A DNA stretch of 57,272 bases from Paracoccus yibinensis. Lineage in GTDB: Bacteria > Pseudomonadota > Alphaproteobacteria > Rhodobacterales > Rhodobacteraceae. The first letter of the stretch is position 1. Every line of letters starts with the position of its first letter. Position numbers and translations under genes: made by a program. The stretch spans positions 1 to 57,272 of the forward strand of contig NZ_JAVCWH010000014.1 of the NCBI RefSeq assembly GCF_030846195.1, given 5' to 3'. A model generated the notes under the pieces. That model was given only the letters and a program-made list of their open reading frames with translations. It was not told where the DNA came from and searched no databases. Below are positions 1 to 8,367 of this stretch, piece by piece.

Positions 1-116
1 ATCCGCTCCATGAGCCGGATCTTCAGTTCCTTCATCAGCCCGGCATCGCCGAGCAGATCCTCAGGGCGCTCAACACCCTTCAGCAGTTCATCCAGAAGTT
101 CCTTGGAGATCGTCAT
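1..116 (-). CDS. IS256-family transposase, N-terminal fragment (runs off window)
   Basis: From the ATG at 114-116 the minus strand reads MTISKELLDELLKGVERPED and continues with a Lys/Leu-rich segment. This is the typical opening of IS256-family (mutator-type, DDE) transposases. Only about 38 residues lie in the window, so the catalytic DDE residues are not visible and intactness cannot be judged. The reading frame is open to the window edge. The start is preceded by a ggaag stretch that could serve as ribosome-binding site. Confidence 0.8.
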   Translation of the reverse strand, partial: MTISKELLDELLKGVERPEDLLGDAGLMKELKIRLMER

Positions 117-178
117 GCATGCTTCCTTTCGGTGAAGCATGGACCGGATCACTCATACACAGAAGACCTGACACTCTC
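1..178 (-). mobile_element. IS256-family insertion sequence, one end (partial)
   Basis: The left edge holds the transposase start of an IS256-type element plus its terminal non-coding segment. Read on the minus strand, the outer end begins near 178 with ggagagtgtcaggtcttctg, which looks like an IS256-family terminal inverted repeat. The transposase ATG lies about 60 bp inside. The other end is outside the window, so neither the second inverted repeat nor the target duplication can be seen. The outer end falls about 5 bp beyond the mcl1 stop codon, so mcl1 is left intact. The exact boundary is uncertain by a few bases. Confidence 0.75.
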
Positions 179-183
179 CAAGA

Positions 184-1140
184 CTATCCCCCAATCAGTT
201 CCGCCTGCCGCACGATCACCTCGGCCTGCTTGATCGAAGCGATGTCCACCAGCCGCCCCTTGTAGACGGTCGCGCCTGCGCCCTCGGCCTTGGCCTTTTC
301 CATGGCAGCAAGGATCTCGCGCGCCTCGGTCACGGCGGCGTCGCTGGGCGAGAAGACCTCGTTCGCCAGCGTCACTTGGCTGGGGTGGATCGCCCATTTG
401 CCAACCATCCCCAAGGTGGCCGAACGCCGGGCCTGGGCGATGAAGCCGTCTTGGTCGCTGAAATCGCCGAAAGGGCCGTCCACCGGCAGCAGCCCGTGGG
501 TGCGGCAGGCGGCGACGATGGCGGTCTGCGCCCAATGCCAGGGATCGGGCCAGTACTTCTGGCCTTCCCGGATCATGTAGTAATTCTCCTGCGTCCCGCC
601 GATGCCGGTCGTGGCCATGCCCATGGATGCCGCGAAATCCGCCGCCCCCAGGCTGATCGCCTGCATCCGGGGTGACGAAGCCGCGATCTCCTCGACATGG
701 CAGATGCCCGCCGCGCTTTCGATGATAACCTCGAACCCGATGCGCTTTGACCGGCCCCTGGCGCGCTCCACCGCCGTCACCAGGGCATCCACGGCATAGA
801 TGTCGCTGGCGTTCCCGGCCTTGGGGATCATGATCTGGTCCAGCCTTTCGCCCGCCTGTTCCAGCAGGTCCACCACGTCGCGATACCAGAAGGGGGTGTC
901 CAGGCCATTGATCCTGACCGACAGCGTCTTGTCGCCCCAGTCGATGTCGCCGATGGCCTGGATGATGTTCGCCCGCGCCCGATCCTTGTCGCCAGGGGCC
1001 ACTGAGTCCTCCAGATCCAGGTTGATCACGTCGGCGGCGGATTTCGCCATCTTCTCGAACAGGCTGTCCCGCGAGCCGGGGCCGAACAGCTGGCAGCGAT
1101 TCAGGCGGGCAGGCGGCAGGGGTTGGGTGCGAAAGCTCAT
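184..1140 (-). CDS. mcl1: L-malyl-CoA/beta-methylmalyl-CoA lyase (HpcH/HpaI family)
   Basis: 318 residues from MSFRTQPLPPARLNRCQLFG, closely matching Mcl1 of Rhodobacter in length and sequence as I recall it. The family uses a divalent metal to cleave or form malyl-CoA (to acetyl-CoA and glyoxylate) and beta-methylmalyl-CoA (to propionyl-CoA and glyoxylate), steps of the ethylmalonyl-CoA pathway for acetate assimilation. Visible family features are the LFGPGSR opening, the INLDLEDSVAP metal/CoA segment (about residues 39-49), the FEVIIESAAG strand and the GKWAIHPSQV motif near the end. A much longer open frame continues upstream, but it is antisense to the transaminase gene and was rejected. 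The next gene rightward is divergent. An IS256 end lies just beyond the stop. Confidence 0.93.
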   Translation of the reverse strand: MSFRTQPLPPARLNRCQLFGPGSRDSLFEKMAKSAADVINLDLEDSVAPGDKDRARANIIQAIGDIDWGDKTLSVRINGLDTPFWYRDVVDLLEQAGERLDQIMIPKAGNASDIYAVDALVTAVERARGRSKRIGFEVIIESAAGICHVEEIAASSPRMQAISLGAADFAASMGMATTGIGGTQENYYMIREGQKYWPDPWHWAQTAIVAACRTHGLLPVDGPFGDFSDQDGFIAQARRSATLGMVGKWAIHPSQVTLANEVFSPSDAAVTEAREILAAMEKAKAEGAGATVYKGRLVDIASIKQAEVIVRQAELIGG

Positions 1141-1281
1141 GGATATGTTCCGAAAGGATTTGCGTCCCGTCCAGCAATATTGTTTCGCACCCGCAGCATC
1201 AAGCCCGCAGTTTGGTTTGGCTTGACGACGCCGCGCTTTGGGCGCAGGACCACGCCGACGAACGCGACCACGGGGGACATC

Positions 1282-2142
1282 ATGACGCGCACGGTCTATG
1301 TGAATGGCACCTACCTGCCCGAGGATCAGGCCACGGTCTCGATCTTCGACCGGGGATTCCTGATGGCCGATGGCGTTTACGAGGTCGTCAGCGTCCTGGA
1401 CGGCAAGCTGCTTGATTTCGAAGGCCATCTGGTGCGCCTGAAGCGGTCGCTGAATGAGTTGTCGATGGACAATCCCCTGTCGGACGACGACTATCTGGCG
1501 GCCTTCCGCGCCCTGGTGGAGAAGAACGCGATTACCGACGGGCTGGTCTATCTGCAGGTGACGCGCGGCAATCCGGGCGACCGCGATTTCGCCTATCCCC
1601 CGCAGGGCACGCGGCCCACGGTCGTGATGTTCACGCAGTCGAAGCCCGGCCTGGCGGATGCACCCGCAGCAAAGACCGGCTGGCGCGTCATCAGCATCGA
1701 GGATCTTCGCTGGGCGCGCCGTGACATCAAGACGGTGCAGTTGCTCTATCCTTCCATGGCCAAGATGGCAGCCAAGGCGCGCGGCGTGGACGACGCCTGG
1801 ATGGTCGAGGACGGCGTGGTCACGGAAGGCACCAGCAACAACGCCTATATCGTGAAGGGGGGCACCATCATCACCCGCGCGCTGTCGAACGACATCCTGC
1901 ACGGCATCACCCGCGCCGCCGTGCTGCGCTTTGCGGCCGAGGCGCAGATGCAGGTCGAGGAACGCAGCTTCACCATCGAGGAGGCCCAAGGCGCGGATGA
2001 GGCCTTCATCACCTCGGCAAGCGCCTTCGTGATGCCGGTGGTGGAAATCGACGGCGCGGCCGTCGGCACCGGGCAGGTGGGTCCGGTCGCCACGCGGCTG
2101 CGCGAGATCTATCTGGAAGAAAGCCGCAAGGCGGCGGTTTGA
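1282..2142 (+). CDS. D-amino-acid transaminase (fold-type IV PLP enzyme)
   Basis: 286 residues. Branched-chain/D-alanine aminotransferase-like fold IV enzyme that moves amino groups between D-amino acids and 2-oxo acids, typically supplying D-Glu or D-Ala for peptidoglycan. The opening MTRTVYVNGTYLPEDQATVS and the FDRGFLMADGVYEV segment are typical of D-alanine transaminases. Lys150 in RRDIKTVQLLYP is the expected PLP-binding lysine, and VTEGTSNNAYIV forms the phosphate-binding loop. The ATG at 1282 has a gggggac ribosome-binding site at good distance. The gene is divergent from mcl1 and followed by an intergenic hairpin repeat. Aminodeoxychorismate lyase is a related possibility, but the RDIKT.QLL pattern favours the D-amino-acid enzyme. 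Confidence 0.85.
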   Translation: MTRTVYVNGTYLPEDQATVSIFDRGFLMADGVYEVVSVLDGKLLDFEGHLVRLKRSLNELSMDNPLSDDDYLAAFRALVEKNAITDGLVYLQVTRGNPGDRDFAYPPQGTRPTVVMFTQSKPGLADAPAAKTGWRVISIEDLRWARRDIKTVQLLYPSMAKMAAKARGVDDAWMVEDGVVTEGTSNNAYIVKGGTIITRALSNDILHGITRAAVLRFAAEAQMQVEERSFTIEEAQGADEAFITSASAFVMPVVEIDGAAVGTGQVGPVATRLREIYLEESRKAAV

Positions 2143-2174
2143 ACTGATTGCCTTCCCTTGCGGGCAGGCGAAGG

Positions 2175-2222
2175 CCGGGGGCTGACTGCCCCCGGACCCC
2201 CGTGGATATTTGGACACAGAAG
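2175..2222 (-). repeat. Intergenic hairpin repeat, copy 1 (probable terminator)
   Basis: A perfect stem, ccgggggc at 2175-2182 and gcccccgg at 2188-2195 with a 5-nt loop, is followed by acccccgtggatatttggac and acagaag. On the minus strand it reads cttctgtgtccaaatatcca then cgggggtccggggg, nearly the same as the elements at 41142-41190 and 48242-48290. It lies between the convergent ends of the transaminase (plus) and the acyltransferase (minus), so a bidirectional transcription terminator is the likely role. Confidence 0.7.
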
Positions 2223-2246
2223 AGAAAGCGGGTCGGGGACCGCGGT

Positions 2247-3155
2247 CTAGGCCAAGCCTTCCGACCCGCGCACCAGCCGCGCCCTGCCGCGATCCTGCAT
2301 CAGGCGAGCGGCATCGGGGCCGGGCGCGGGCAGGGCCAGCACCGCGTCGCGCAGGACGTTGATCGCATCCTCTCCCCTGGGCAGCGTCGCGGGGTCGATG
2401 GGCGCGCCTACGGTCACGCGATAGGGCTGGCTGCGCTTGTTCAGCACCTCGTTGAACAGGGTCACGTCGCGCAGCGTCGGGTGGAGCGCGTCCAGCAGGT
2501 AGAACAGTGCCGAGTTGCGGGCGCGGATGTTCATGGGAATGATCGGCACGCCGAACTTGCGCGCGATCATCGCCGCGCTTGCCATCCAAGGGCGTTCGTG
2601 CAGCGTCAACCCGTGGCGCTTGGCCAGGCGGCCCGAGGGGAAGATCAGCCCGATCCGGCCCGCCGACAAGGCCTCGCGCGTGTAATCCATCGTGGCCTTG
2701 GTCTTGGCATGGCTGCGCTTTTCCAGCCGCCACTCCACGCCCGCGATCAAGTCAGCCACCTGCGGCAGCACGCGGATCATGTCATGGTTGGCATAGATGA
2801 ACAGGTCGTCGCGCAGATGCGACATCAGGGCATGGACCACGATCCCGTCCGCGATGCCGGTCGGATGGTTCGCCACGATCAAGGCAGGGCCGGAGGCGGG
2901 GATATGCTCCATCCCCTCGACCCGGACATCGCGCACGATCAGGTCGGTCATGCGGCGCATGATCTCGACCGTGGGGGCATCACGGAATTCGGCCCCAAGG
3001 CGGATGGTGGTGGGATAGCGCAGAAGGCCCATCATCGCCCATTTCACCAGGCGGTGATGGGCCTTGCCGGAATAAAGCCAGGGGGCCCGCTCGGCGATCA
3101 GCGGGTCCAGGCGGGCCTGCATTTCGGCCTTGGCATCGGCGGGTCCGTCATTCAT
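2247..3155 (-). CDS. PlsC-like acyltransferase (lysophospholipid acyltransferase family)
   Basis: 302 residues starting MNDGPADAKAEMQARLDPLI. The acyltransferase signature appears as VANHPTGIADG (about residues 121-131), the variant of the NHxxxxD box common in this bacterial subgroup. A second motif, IGLIFPSGRLAKRH, matches the FPEG-type block, and GVPIIPMNIRA the third block. The likely role is acyl transfer to a lysophospholipid or related glycerol acceptor at the membrane; the exact acceptor cannot be told. The ATG at 3155 has agaaagg upstream; a 12-codon longer start is possible but lacks a good site. The gene begins 42 nt after pepN on the same strand, so co-transcription is likely. It is distinct from the olsA homologue at 17771. 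Confidence 0.82.
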   Translation of the reverse strand: MNDGPADAKAEMQARLDPLIAERAPWLYSGKAHHRLVKWAMMGLLRYPTTIRLGAEFRDAPTVEIMRRMTDLIVRDVRVEGMEHIPASGPALIVANHPTGIADGIVVHALMSHLRDDLFIYANHDMIRVLPQVADLIAGVEWRLEKRSHAKTKATMDYTREALSAGRIGLIFPSGRLAKRHGLTLHERPWMASAAMIARKFGVPIIPMNIRARNSALFYLLDALHPTLRDVTLFNEVLNKRSQPYRVTVGAPIDPATLPRGEDAINVLRDAVLALPAPGPDAARLMQDRGRARLVRGSEGLA

Positions 3156-3197
3156 GCCGGCCTTTCTGCCCCGCGCCGGGGGCGACCGCAAGTCGCA

Positions 3198-5789
3198 TCA
3201 CGCGCCAGCGGCGATCATCCGCGAAACCATCTCGCGGGTGTTCTTGCTCAAACCCTGGACTGCGGCGATTCGTTCCAGTGACGCCAATGCCTTGGCGCGA
3301 CGTCCCGTGTCGTATCGGGTCCAGGTTTCAAAGGCAGTGGACATGCGGGCGGCGATCTGCGGGTTCACGGGATCCATGCGCATCAGCCAGTCCGCCACGA
3401 AGTCGTATCCCGACCCGTCGGCGGCGTGGAAGCCCGCATGGTTGGCCGAAAGCCCGCCGATCAGCGCGCGGAAGCGGTTCGGGTTCTTCCAGTCGAAATC
3501 CCTACGCTGCGACAGGTTGCGGGCCACCTGTGCGGCCTGGGCGGGCGGCGCGGCCATCGGCTGGACGGAAAACCACTTGTCCATCACAAGCCGGTTGTCC
3601 GCGAACAGGTCATGCAACGCGGCCAGTTCCGCCTGCCCGCGTCCGCGCCGCAACAGGGCGGTCAACGCGGCGATGCGTTCGGTCATGTTTCCGGCGACAC
3701 CGAACAGCACCTCGGCCCGTTCACCGCCGTCGATCCGGGTCAGCAATGACAGCACCGCGTTGCGCAGCGACCGACGCGCCGCATCCACGGCATCGGGGCG
3801 ATAGGAACCCTCGACCGTCATCTCGGCATAAAGGCGCGACAGCAGGTCCTGATGCGTTTCGGCAACGTCGCGGGCCAGGGATTCACGCGCGGCATGGATC
3901 GCATCCGGGTCGGGGATGACGCCATCGGCAAACAGGCGGGTGGCAATCTCCTCCTCTCCAGGCAGGTTCAGGCAGAGCGCGCGGAAGGCGGGATCGGCGC
4001 TGTCGTCGGCAATCAGGCGGCCAATGGCCCCGACGTAATCCCGCCCTGCGGTCTGCCCCTGCGAGGCCGCAATCAGGGCCGACAGCGCAAGGTTGCGACC
4101 AGCCTCCCAGCGGGCGAAGGGGTCGGTGTCGTGGGCCAAGAGGAAGGCGCGCGTGGCATCGTCCAGCTGGCGCGACAGCATGACGGGCGCCGAAAAGCCG
4201 CGCAGGGCCGATACAACAGGGCGCGCGCCGAGGCCGTCAAAGGTGAAGGACTGGCTGGCCTCGGTCATCTCAAGCACCTGTGTGGGCGCAACCTCATCGC
4301 CATTGGGGCCGATCAGGCCCACGGCAATCGGGATCACGCGCGGCAGTTTCTCGGACTGACCGGGCGTGGGCGGGGTTTCCTGGGTAAAGGTCAGCGCCAG
4401 AGTGCCGCCCGCCCCGGTCGGTTGCCAGTCCTCTGCCATGGTCAGGCGAGGCGTGCCGGCGTCAGTATACCACCGTTTGAACTGGCTCAGGTCCCGGCCC
4501 GTGGCGTCCTCGAAGACCTTCAGCCAATCCTCGATGGTGGCGGCGTCGCCGTCGTGGCGGTCGAAATAGAGATCCAGCGACCGGCGATAGCCGTCGTCGC
4601 CCACAAGGCGCTTGAGCATGCCGATAACCTCGGCGCCCTTTTCATAGACCGTCGCGGTGTAGAAGTTGTTGATCTCCTCATACCGATCCGGGCGCGGGGG
4701 ATGGGCCAGCGGGCCCTGGTCCTCGCGAAACTGGCGGCTGCGCAGGGCCTGCACATCCTCGATCCGCTTGACGGCCGCGCTGCGCATGTCACTGGTGAAC
4801 TGCTGGTCGCGGAAGACCGTCAGCCCTTCCTTGAGGCAAAGCTGGAACCAGTCGCGGCAGGTGATGCGGTTGCCGGTCCAGTTGTGGAAATATTCATGCG
4901 CGATCACCGCCTCGATCCGTTCGTAATCGCCATCGGTCGCGGTTTCGGGGCTGGCAAGGACCAGTTTCGAGTTGAAGATGTTCAACCCCTTGTTTTCCAT
5001 TGCCCCCATGTTGAAGTCATCGACCGCGACGATGTTGAAGACATCCAGGTCGTATTCGCGGCCATAGACATCCTCGTCCCATTTCATCGACTTGATGAGC
5101 GACTCCATGGCAAAGCCCGCGCGGTCCTGGTCGCCCGGACGAACCCAGACGTTCAGCGCGACCCTGCGGCCCCCTCGCGTGGTGAAGCTGTCGCTGACAG
5201 CCACCAGATCGCCCGCGACAAGCGCGAACAGATAGGAGGGCTTCGGCCAGGGATCGTGCCATTCCGCGCGGCCCTGCGACTGGCCCACGGGGTTGCCGTT
5301 CGACAGCAGCACCGGCAGGTCGCTGTCGATGGTGACGTGGAAGGTCGCCATGACATCGGGACGGTCGGGATAGAAGGTGATGTGGCGGAACCCCTCGGCC
5401 TCGCACTGGGTGCAGAACATCCCGTTCGAGATATAAAGTCCCTCGAACGCGGTGTTCGCGGATGGGTCGATGCCAACCTCGGTTTCCAGAAGGAAGGAAT
5501 GGCGGGGCAGGGCGGCTGCGGCGATCGTCAAGGTTTCACCCTCGCGCCTGACATGCGCGGGATCGGGGGCGACCCCGTCGATCGTCAGGGACAGCAGCCG
5601 GACCCCCTTGCCGCCATCCAGGACAAGGCTCTCGGGCCGTTCGGGATCGCGCGGAGCCAGAGACAGGACGGTTTGCACACGGGTATCCGTGGCCGCGAGG
5701 CGGATCGTCATGCGCGTTGACGATAAAACAAAGGGATAAGGGCGGTAATCGGCAAGAAATTGCACATTTTGCGCCGTCGTCGTGATCAT
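3198..5789 (-). CDS. pepN: Aminopeptidase N (M1 zinc metallopeptidase)
   Basis: 863 residues, close to the roughly 870 of E. coli PepN. Removes N-terminal amino acids from peptides in the cytoplasm. The substrate-anchoring GAMEN motif is at residues 262-266 (MGAMENKGLN). The zinc site is HEYFH at 298-302 with the third ligand Glu321 in LKEGLTVF, exactly the HExxH-x18-E spacing. The chosen ATG at 5789 follows a ggggacagg ribosome-binding site. A 28-codon longer frame exists but its start lacks such a site. The plsC-like gene follows on the same strand after 42 nt. Confidence 0.96.
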   Translation of the reverse strand: MITTTAQNVQFLADYRPYPFVLSSTRMTIRLAATDTRVQTVLSLAPRDPERPESLVLDGGKGVRLLSLTIDGVAPDPAHVRREGETLTIAAAALPRHSFLLETEVGIDPSANTAFEGLYISNGMFCTQCEAEGFRHITFYPDRPDVMATFHVTIDSDLPVLLSNGNPVGQSQGRAEWHDPWPKPSYLFALVAGDLVAVSDSFTTRGGRRVALNVWVRPGDQDRAGFAMESLIKSMKWDEDVYGREYDLDVFNIVAVDDFNMGAMENKGLNIFNSKLVLASPETATDGDYERIEAVIAHEYFHNWTGNRITCRDWFQLCLKEGLTVFRDQQFTSDMRSAAVKRIEDVQALRSRQFREDQGPLAHPPRPDRYEEINNFYTATVYEKGAEVIGMLKRLVGDDGYRRSLDLYFDRHDGDAATIEDWLKVFEDATGRDLSQFKRWYTDAGTPRLTMAEDWQPTGAGGTLALTFTQETPPTPGQSEKLPRVIPIAVGLIGPNGDEVAPTQVLEMTEASQSFTFDGLGARPVVSALRGFSAPVMLSRQLDDATRAFLLAHDTDPFARWEAGRNLALSALIAASQGQTAGRDYVGAIGRLIADDSADPAFRALCLNLPGEEEIATRLFADGVIPDPDAIHAARESLARDVAETHQDLLSRLYAEMTVEGSYRPDAVDAARRSLRNAVLSLLTRIDGGERAEVLFGVAGNMTERIAALTALLRRGRGQAELAALHDLFADNRLVMDKWFSVQPMAAPPAQAAQVARNLSQRRDFDWKNPNRFRALIGGLSANHAGFHAADGSGYDFVADWLMRMDPVNPQIAARMSTAFETWTRYDTGRRAKALASLERIAAVQGLSKNTREMVSRMIAAGA

Positions 5790-5988
5790 CCTGTCCCCGC
5801 CGTCAAAAAGCTGCTCCGCCGCGCGGAACTTCATCTTGTCCAATGTGTTAGTCGCCTGAAGGCCGGGTCGCAAGTCGGCTGGTTCAACCTATGGGTCCGT
5901 TCGGTCTGATCGACACGGGACCACCGGCAGAACACATCTGCGGCGACGCTGAACCGGTGTCTCATTACAGAACTTTTGGAGGCCAGCA

Positions 5989-6609
5989 ATGACCTATGAC
6001 CCGAACGATCCGAACCGCACACGTCCTGTCGACCCGGTTACGCCCAAGGAAACCTATGTCGAGCCGGTCGAGCGTCGCTCCTCGCCGCTGCCATTGATCA
6101 TCGGTGTCCTGCTCGCGCTTGCGCTGGCTTATTTCGTATTGCAGCGCTTCACGGGGGACGACACCGTTGCGGTTGACGGCGACACGACCACGGTAACGAC
6201 GACCGATGCGCCCGCCACCGATGCGGGCACCGATGCGGCCGCCGATGCCGAAGCTGCCGCGGACGACGCAGAAGCTGCGGCAGACAGCGCCGCGGTTGCG
6301 ACGGAAGAAATCGCAGATGATGCGGCCGCCGCCACCGAGGACGCCGCAGAGGCTGCCGAGAACGCTGCCGAAAGCGCCGCTACGGCTGCCGACAATGCCG
6401 CCGATGCGGTCGGCACCGCCGCCGAGGGCGCAGCCGACGCGGCCAGCGATGCGGCTGACGATGCCGCCGCTGCCGCCGCGGATGCGGCCAGCGACGCGGG
6501 TGAAGCCGTCGATGACGCGGTGTCGATCGAAGAGCCGGACACCACCACCACGACGCCTCCTGCCACCACCACGCCGCCTGCCCCGGCAACCACGGCGCCG
6601 GCGAACTGA
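5989..6609 (+). CDS. Alanine-rich single-pass membrane protein, function unknown
   Basis: 206 residues. The N-terminus is polar and proline-rich (about 1-35), followed by one strong transmembrane segment, PLPLIIGVLLALALAYFVLQ (about 33-52). The rest is a low-complexity tail dominated by Ala, Asp and Glu (about 70-180) and then a Thr/Pro-rich end. The tail has recurrent AADAAxDA-like spacing and would be strongly acidic, either helical or disordered. A good ribosome-binding site (ttggaggccagc) precedes the ATG, and a strong terminator follows. I do not recognise the family; similar Ala-rich membrane proteins are common in Rhodobacteraceae. It stands alone between divergent pepN and pntA. Confidence 0.75.
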   Translation: MTYDPNDPNRTRPVDPVTPKETYVEPVERRSSPLPLIIGVLLALALAYFVLQRFTGDDTVAVDGDTTTVTTTDAPATDAGTDAAADAEAAADDAEAAADSAAVATEEIADDAAAATEDAAEAAENAAESAATAADNAADAVGTAAEGAADAASDAADDAAAAAADAASDAGEAVDDAVSIEEPDTTTTTPPATTTPPAPATTAPAN

Positions 6610-6633
6610 CCGTCAGGCATTTGCACGACTTCC

Positions 6634-6668
6634 GCCCAGGGCCGTCTGGCCCTGGGCGTTTTCTTTGT
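6634..6668 (+). terminator. Rho-independent terminator after the Ala-rich gene
   Basis: A perfect 10-bp stem, gcccagggcc at 6634-6643 and ggccctgggc at 6648-6657 with a gtct loop, is followed directly by gttttctttg. It lies 25 nt after the stop of the Ala-rich protein gene and ahead of the pntA promoter, so it separates the two units. Confidence 0.9.
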
Positions 6669-6716
6669 TCGTCCCGACCGCATTCGACATTTGTCCTGCA
6701 TGGACCACGCACGGAC

Positions 6717-6746
6717 TTGTGAAAGAATATTTCGCGGTGCTATCTG
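6717..6746 (+). promoter_or_regulatory. Candidate sigma-70-type promoter for pntAB
   Basis: TTGTGA at 6717-6722 and TATCTG at 6741-6746 are separated by 18 nt, about 37 nt upstream of the pntA ATG. The elements are moderate matches to the -35 and -10 hexamers. The position right after a strong terminator supports the call, but it rests on sequence inspection only. Confidence 0.4.
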
Positions 6747-6782
6747 TCACCCGGAACAAAGCGAGCGGGGGGCAACACAGCC

Positions 6783-8354
6783 ATGAAGATTGGCGCGTTG
6801 AAGGAAGGTTTCGAGGGCGAGGCGCGTGTCGCGGTCACGCCATCCTCTGCCGGGCATCTGATGAAGCTGGGCCACGAGGTCTTTGTCGAGGCCGGAGCAG
6901 GGGCGCGGGCTGGTTTTTCGGACGACAGCTATCGCGGGGCGGGGGTGACGGTTGTGCCTTCCGCAGCCGAGCTGATCCGGTCTGTCGATGTGGTGGCCAA
7001 GGTGCGCCAGCCGTCCGAAGCCGAGATCGGGCAGATGCAGCCGGGACAGACGCTGATCAGCTTCTTCTATCCCGCCCAGAACAGCGAATTGTTGGTCCAG
7101 GCCAAGGAACAGGGCATCACTGCGATCGCGATGGACATGGTGCCGCGCATCAGCCGGGCGCAGAAGATGGATGCGCTGTCATCGATGGCCAATATCGCCG
7201 GCTATCGCGCAGTGATCGAGGCCGCCAACAACTTCGGCCGCTTCTTCACCGGACAGGTCACTGCCGCCGGCAAGGTGCCGCCGGCCAAGGTGCTGGTGGT
7301 GGGCGCGGGCGTCGCAGGTCTGGCGTCCATCGGCACGGCCGTCAGCCTGGGCGCGCAGGTCTATGCCTTCGACGTTCGCCCGGAGGTGGCCGAGCAGATC
7401 GAGTCGATGGGCGCCGAATTCGTTTATCTCGATTTCGAGGAAGCGCAGGATGGCGCGGCCACGGGCGGCTATGCCGCGCCCTCGTCGCCCGAGTTCCGCG
7501 AAAAGCAGCTTGCGAAGTTCCGAGAGCTTGCACCGCAGATGGATGTGGTCATCACCACCGCGCTGATCCCCGGCCGCGACGCGCCCAAGCTTTGGACCCG
7601 CGACATGGTCGAGGCGATGAAGCCAGGCAGCGTGATCGTGGACCTGGCGGCCGAGCGGGGCGGTAACTGCGAACTGACGATCCCTGACGAGCGTCACGTG
7701 ACCGAGAACGGCGTGACGATCATCGGCTATACCGATTTTCCGTCGCGCATGGGCGCGCAAGCTTCGGAATTGTATGGCAACAACGTCCGCCACTTCCTGT
7801 CCGACCTGACCCCCAAGAAGGACGGCGTGATCCAGCACAACATGGAAGACGACGTGATCCGGGGGGCGACCGTCACCCGTGACCATGACGTCACCTGGCC
7901 GCCGCCGCCGCCGAAGATCGCGGCAATTGCAGCGCAAAAGCCCAAGGAGAAGAAGCGCGAACTGACGGTCGAGGAACGCCGCGCGTCCGAGGTGGCGGCC
8001 TTCAAGGCGGAAACCAAGTCGCAGGTCACGCTGCTGGTCGCGGGCGCGATCGTGCTGCTGGTGATCGGCGCGGTGGCACCGGCCAGCTTCATGGCGCATT
8101 TCATCGTTTTCGTGCTGGCCTGCTTCATCGGCTTCCGCGTCATCTGGAACGTCGCCCATTCGCTGCACACGCCGCTGATGGCGATCACCAATGCGATCAG
8201 CTCCATCATCATCCTGGGGGCGCTGATGCAGATCGGGTCCGGGTCCTGGTGGGTCGTCCTGCTGGGCGCGTTGGCCGTGCTGATGGCGGGCGTCAACATC
8301 TTCGGTGGCTTCATGGTCACCCGCCGCATGCTGGCGATGTTCCAGAAGTCGTAA
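6783..8354 (+). CDS. pntA: NAD(P) transhydrogenase subunit alpha (Re/Si-specific)
   Basis: 523 residues, full length for the fused alpha subunit. Binds NAD(H) in the cytosolic domain I and, with PntB, uses the proton gradient to drive hydride transfer from NADH to NADP+. Domain I begins [20 protein letters not shown] and carries the nucleotide-binding [20 protein letters not shown] strand-loop (about residues 171-190). The alanine dehydrogenase/PNT signature runs through [20 protein letters not shown]. The last 100 residues contain about four membrane helices, after a linker with PPPPPK. The ATG follows a ggggggc site. pntB begins 13 nt downstream, so the pair forms an operon. Confidence 0.96.
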   Translation: MKIGALKEGFEGEARVAVTPSSAGHLMKLGHEVFVEAGAGARAGFSDDSYRGAGVTVVPSAAELIRSVDVVAKVRQPSEAEIGQMQPGQTLISFFYPAQNSELLVQAKEQGITAIAMDMVPRISRAQKMDALSSMANIAGYRAVIEAANNFGRFFTGQVTAAGKVPPAKVLVVGAGVAGLASIGTAVSLGAQVYAFDVRPEVAEQIESMGAEFVYLDFEEAQDGAATGGYAAPSSPEFREKQLAKFRELAPQMDVVITTALIPGRDAPKLWTRDMVEAMKPGSVIVDLAAERGGNCELTIPDERHVTENGVTIIGYTDFPSRMGAQASELYGNNVRHFLSDLTPKKDGVIQHNMEDDVIRGATVTRDHDVTWPPPPPKIAAIAAQKPKEKKRELTVEERRASEVAAFKAETKSQVTLLVAGAIVLLVIGAVAPASFMAHFIVFVLACFIGFRVIWNVAHSLHTPLMAITNAISSIIILGALMQIGSGSWWVVLLGALAVLMAGVNIFGGFMVTRRMLAMFQKS

Positions 8355-8367
8355 GAGGAGAGGACGC

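Noticed and set aside
1141..1281. TTTGCAAA-type box upstream of mcl1
   Set aside because: Only partial matches (atttgcg, gtttcgca) were found, unlike the perfect copies at prpE.
184..2733. 849-codon open frame on the minus strand upstream of mcl1
   Set aside because: Only the last 319 codons, counting the stop, form Mcl1. The rest is antisense to the transaminase and acyltransferase region and has no family resemblance or start signal.
3852..5720. 622-codon plus-strand frame inside pepN
   Set aside because: Exact antisense shadow of pepN, produced by high GC third positions; no motifs.
6200..6540. CRISPR-like or tandem repeat in the Ala-rich gene
   Set aside because: The repetition is codon-level low complexity (GCC/GAT runs) within an open frame, with no spacer structure.
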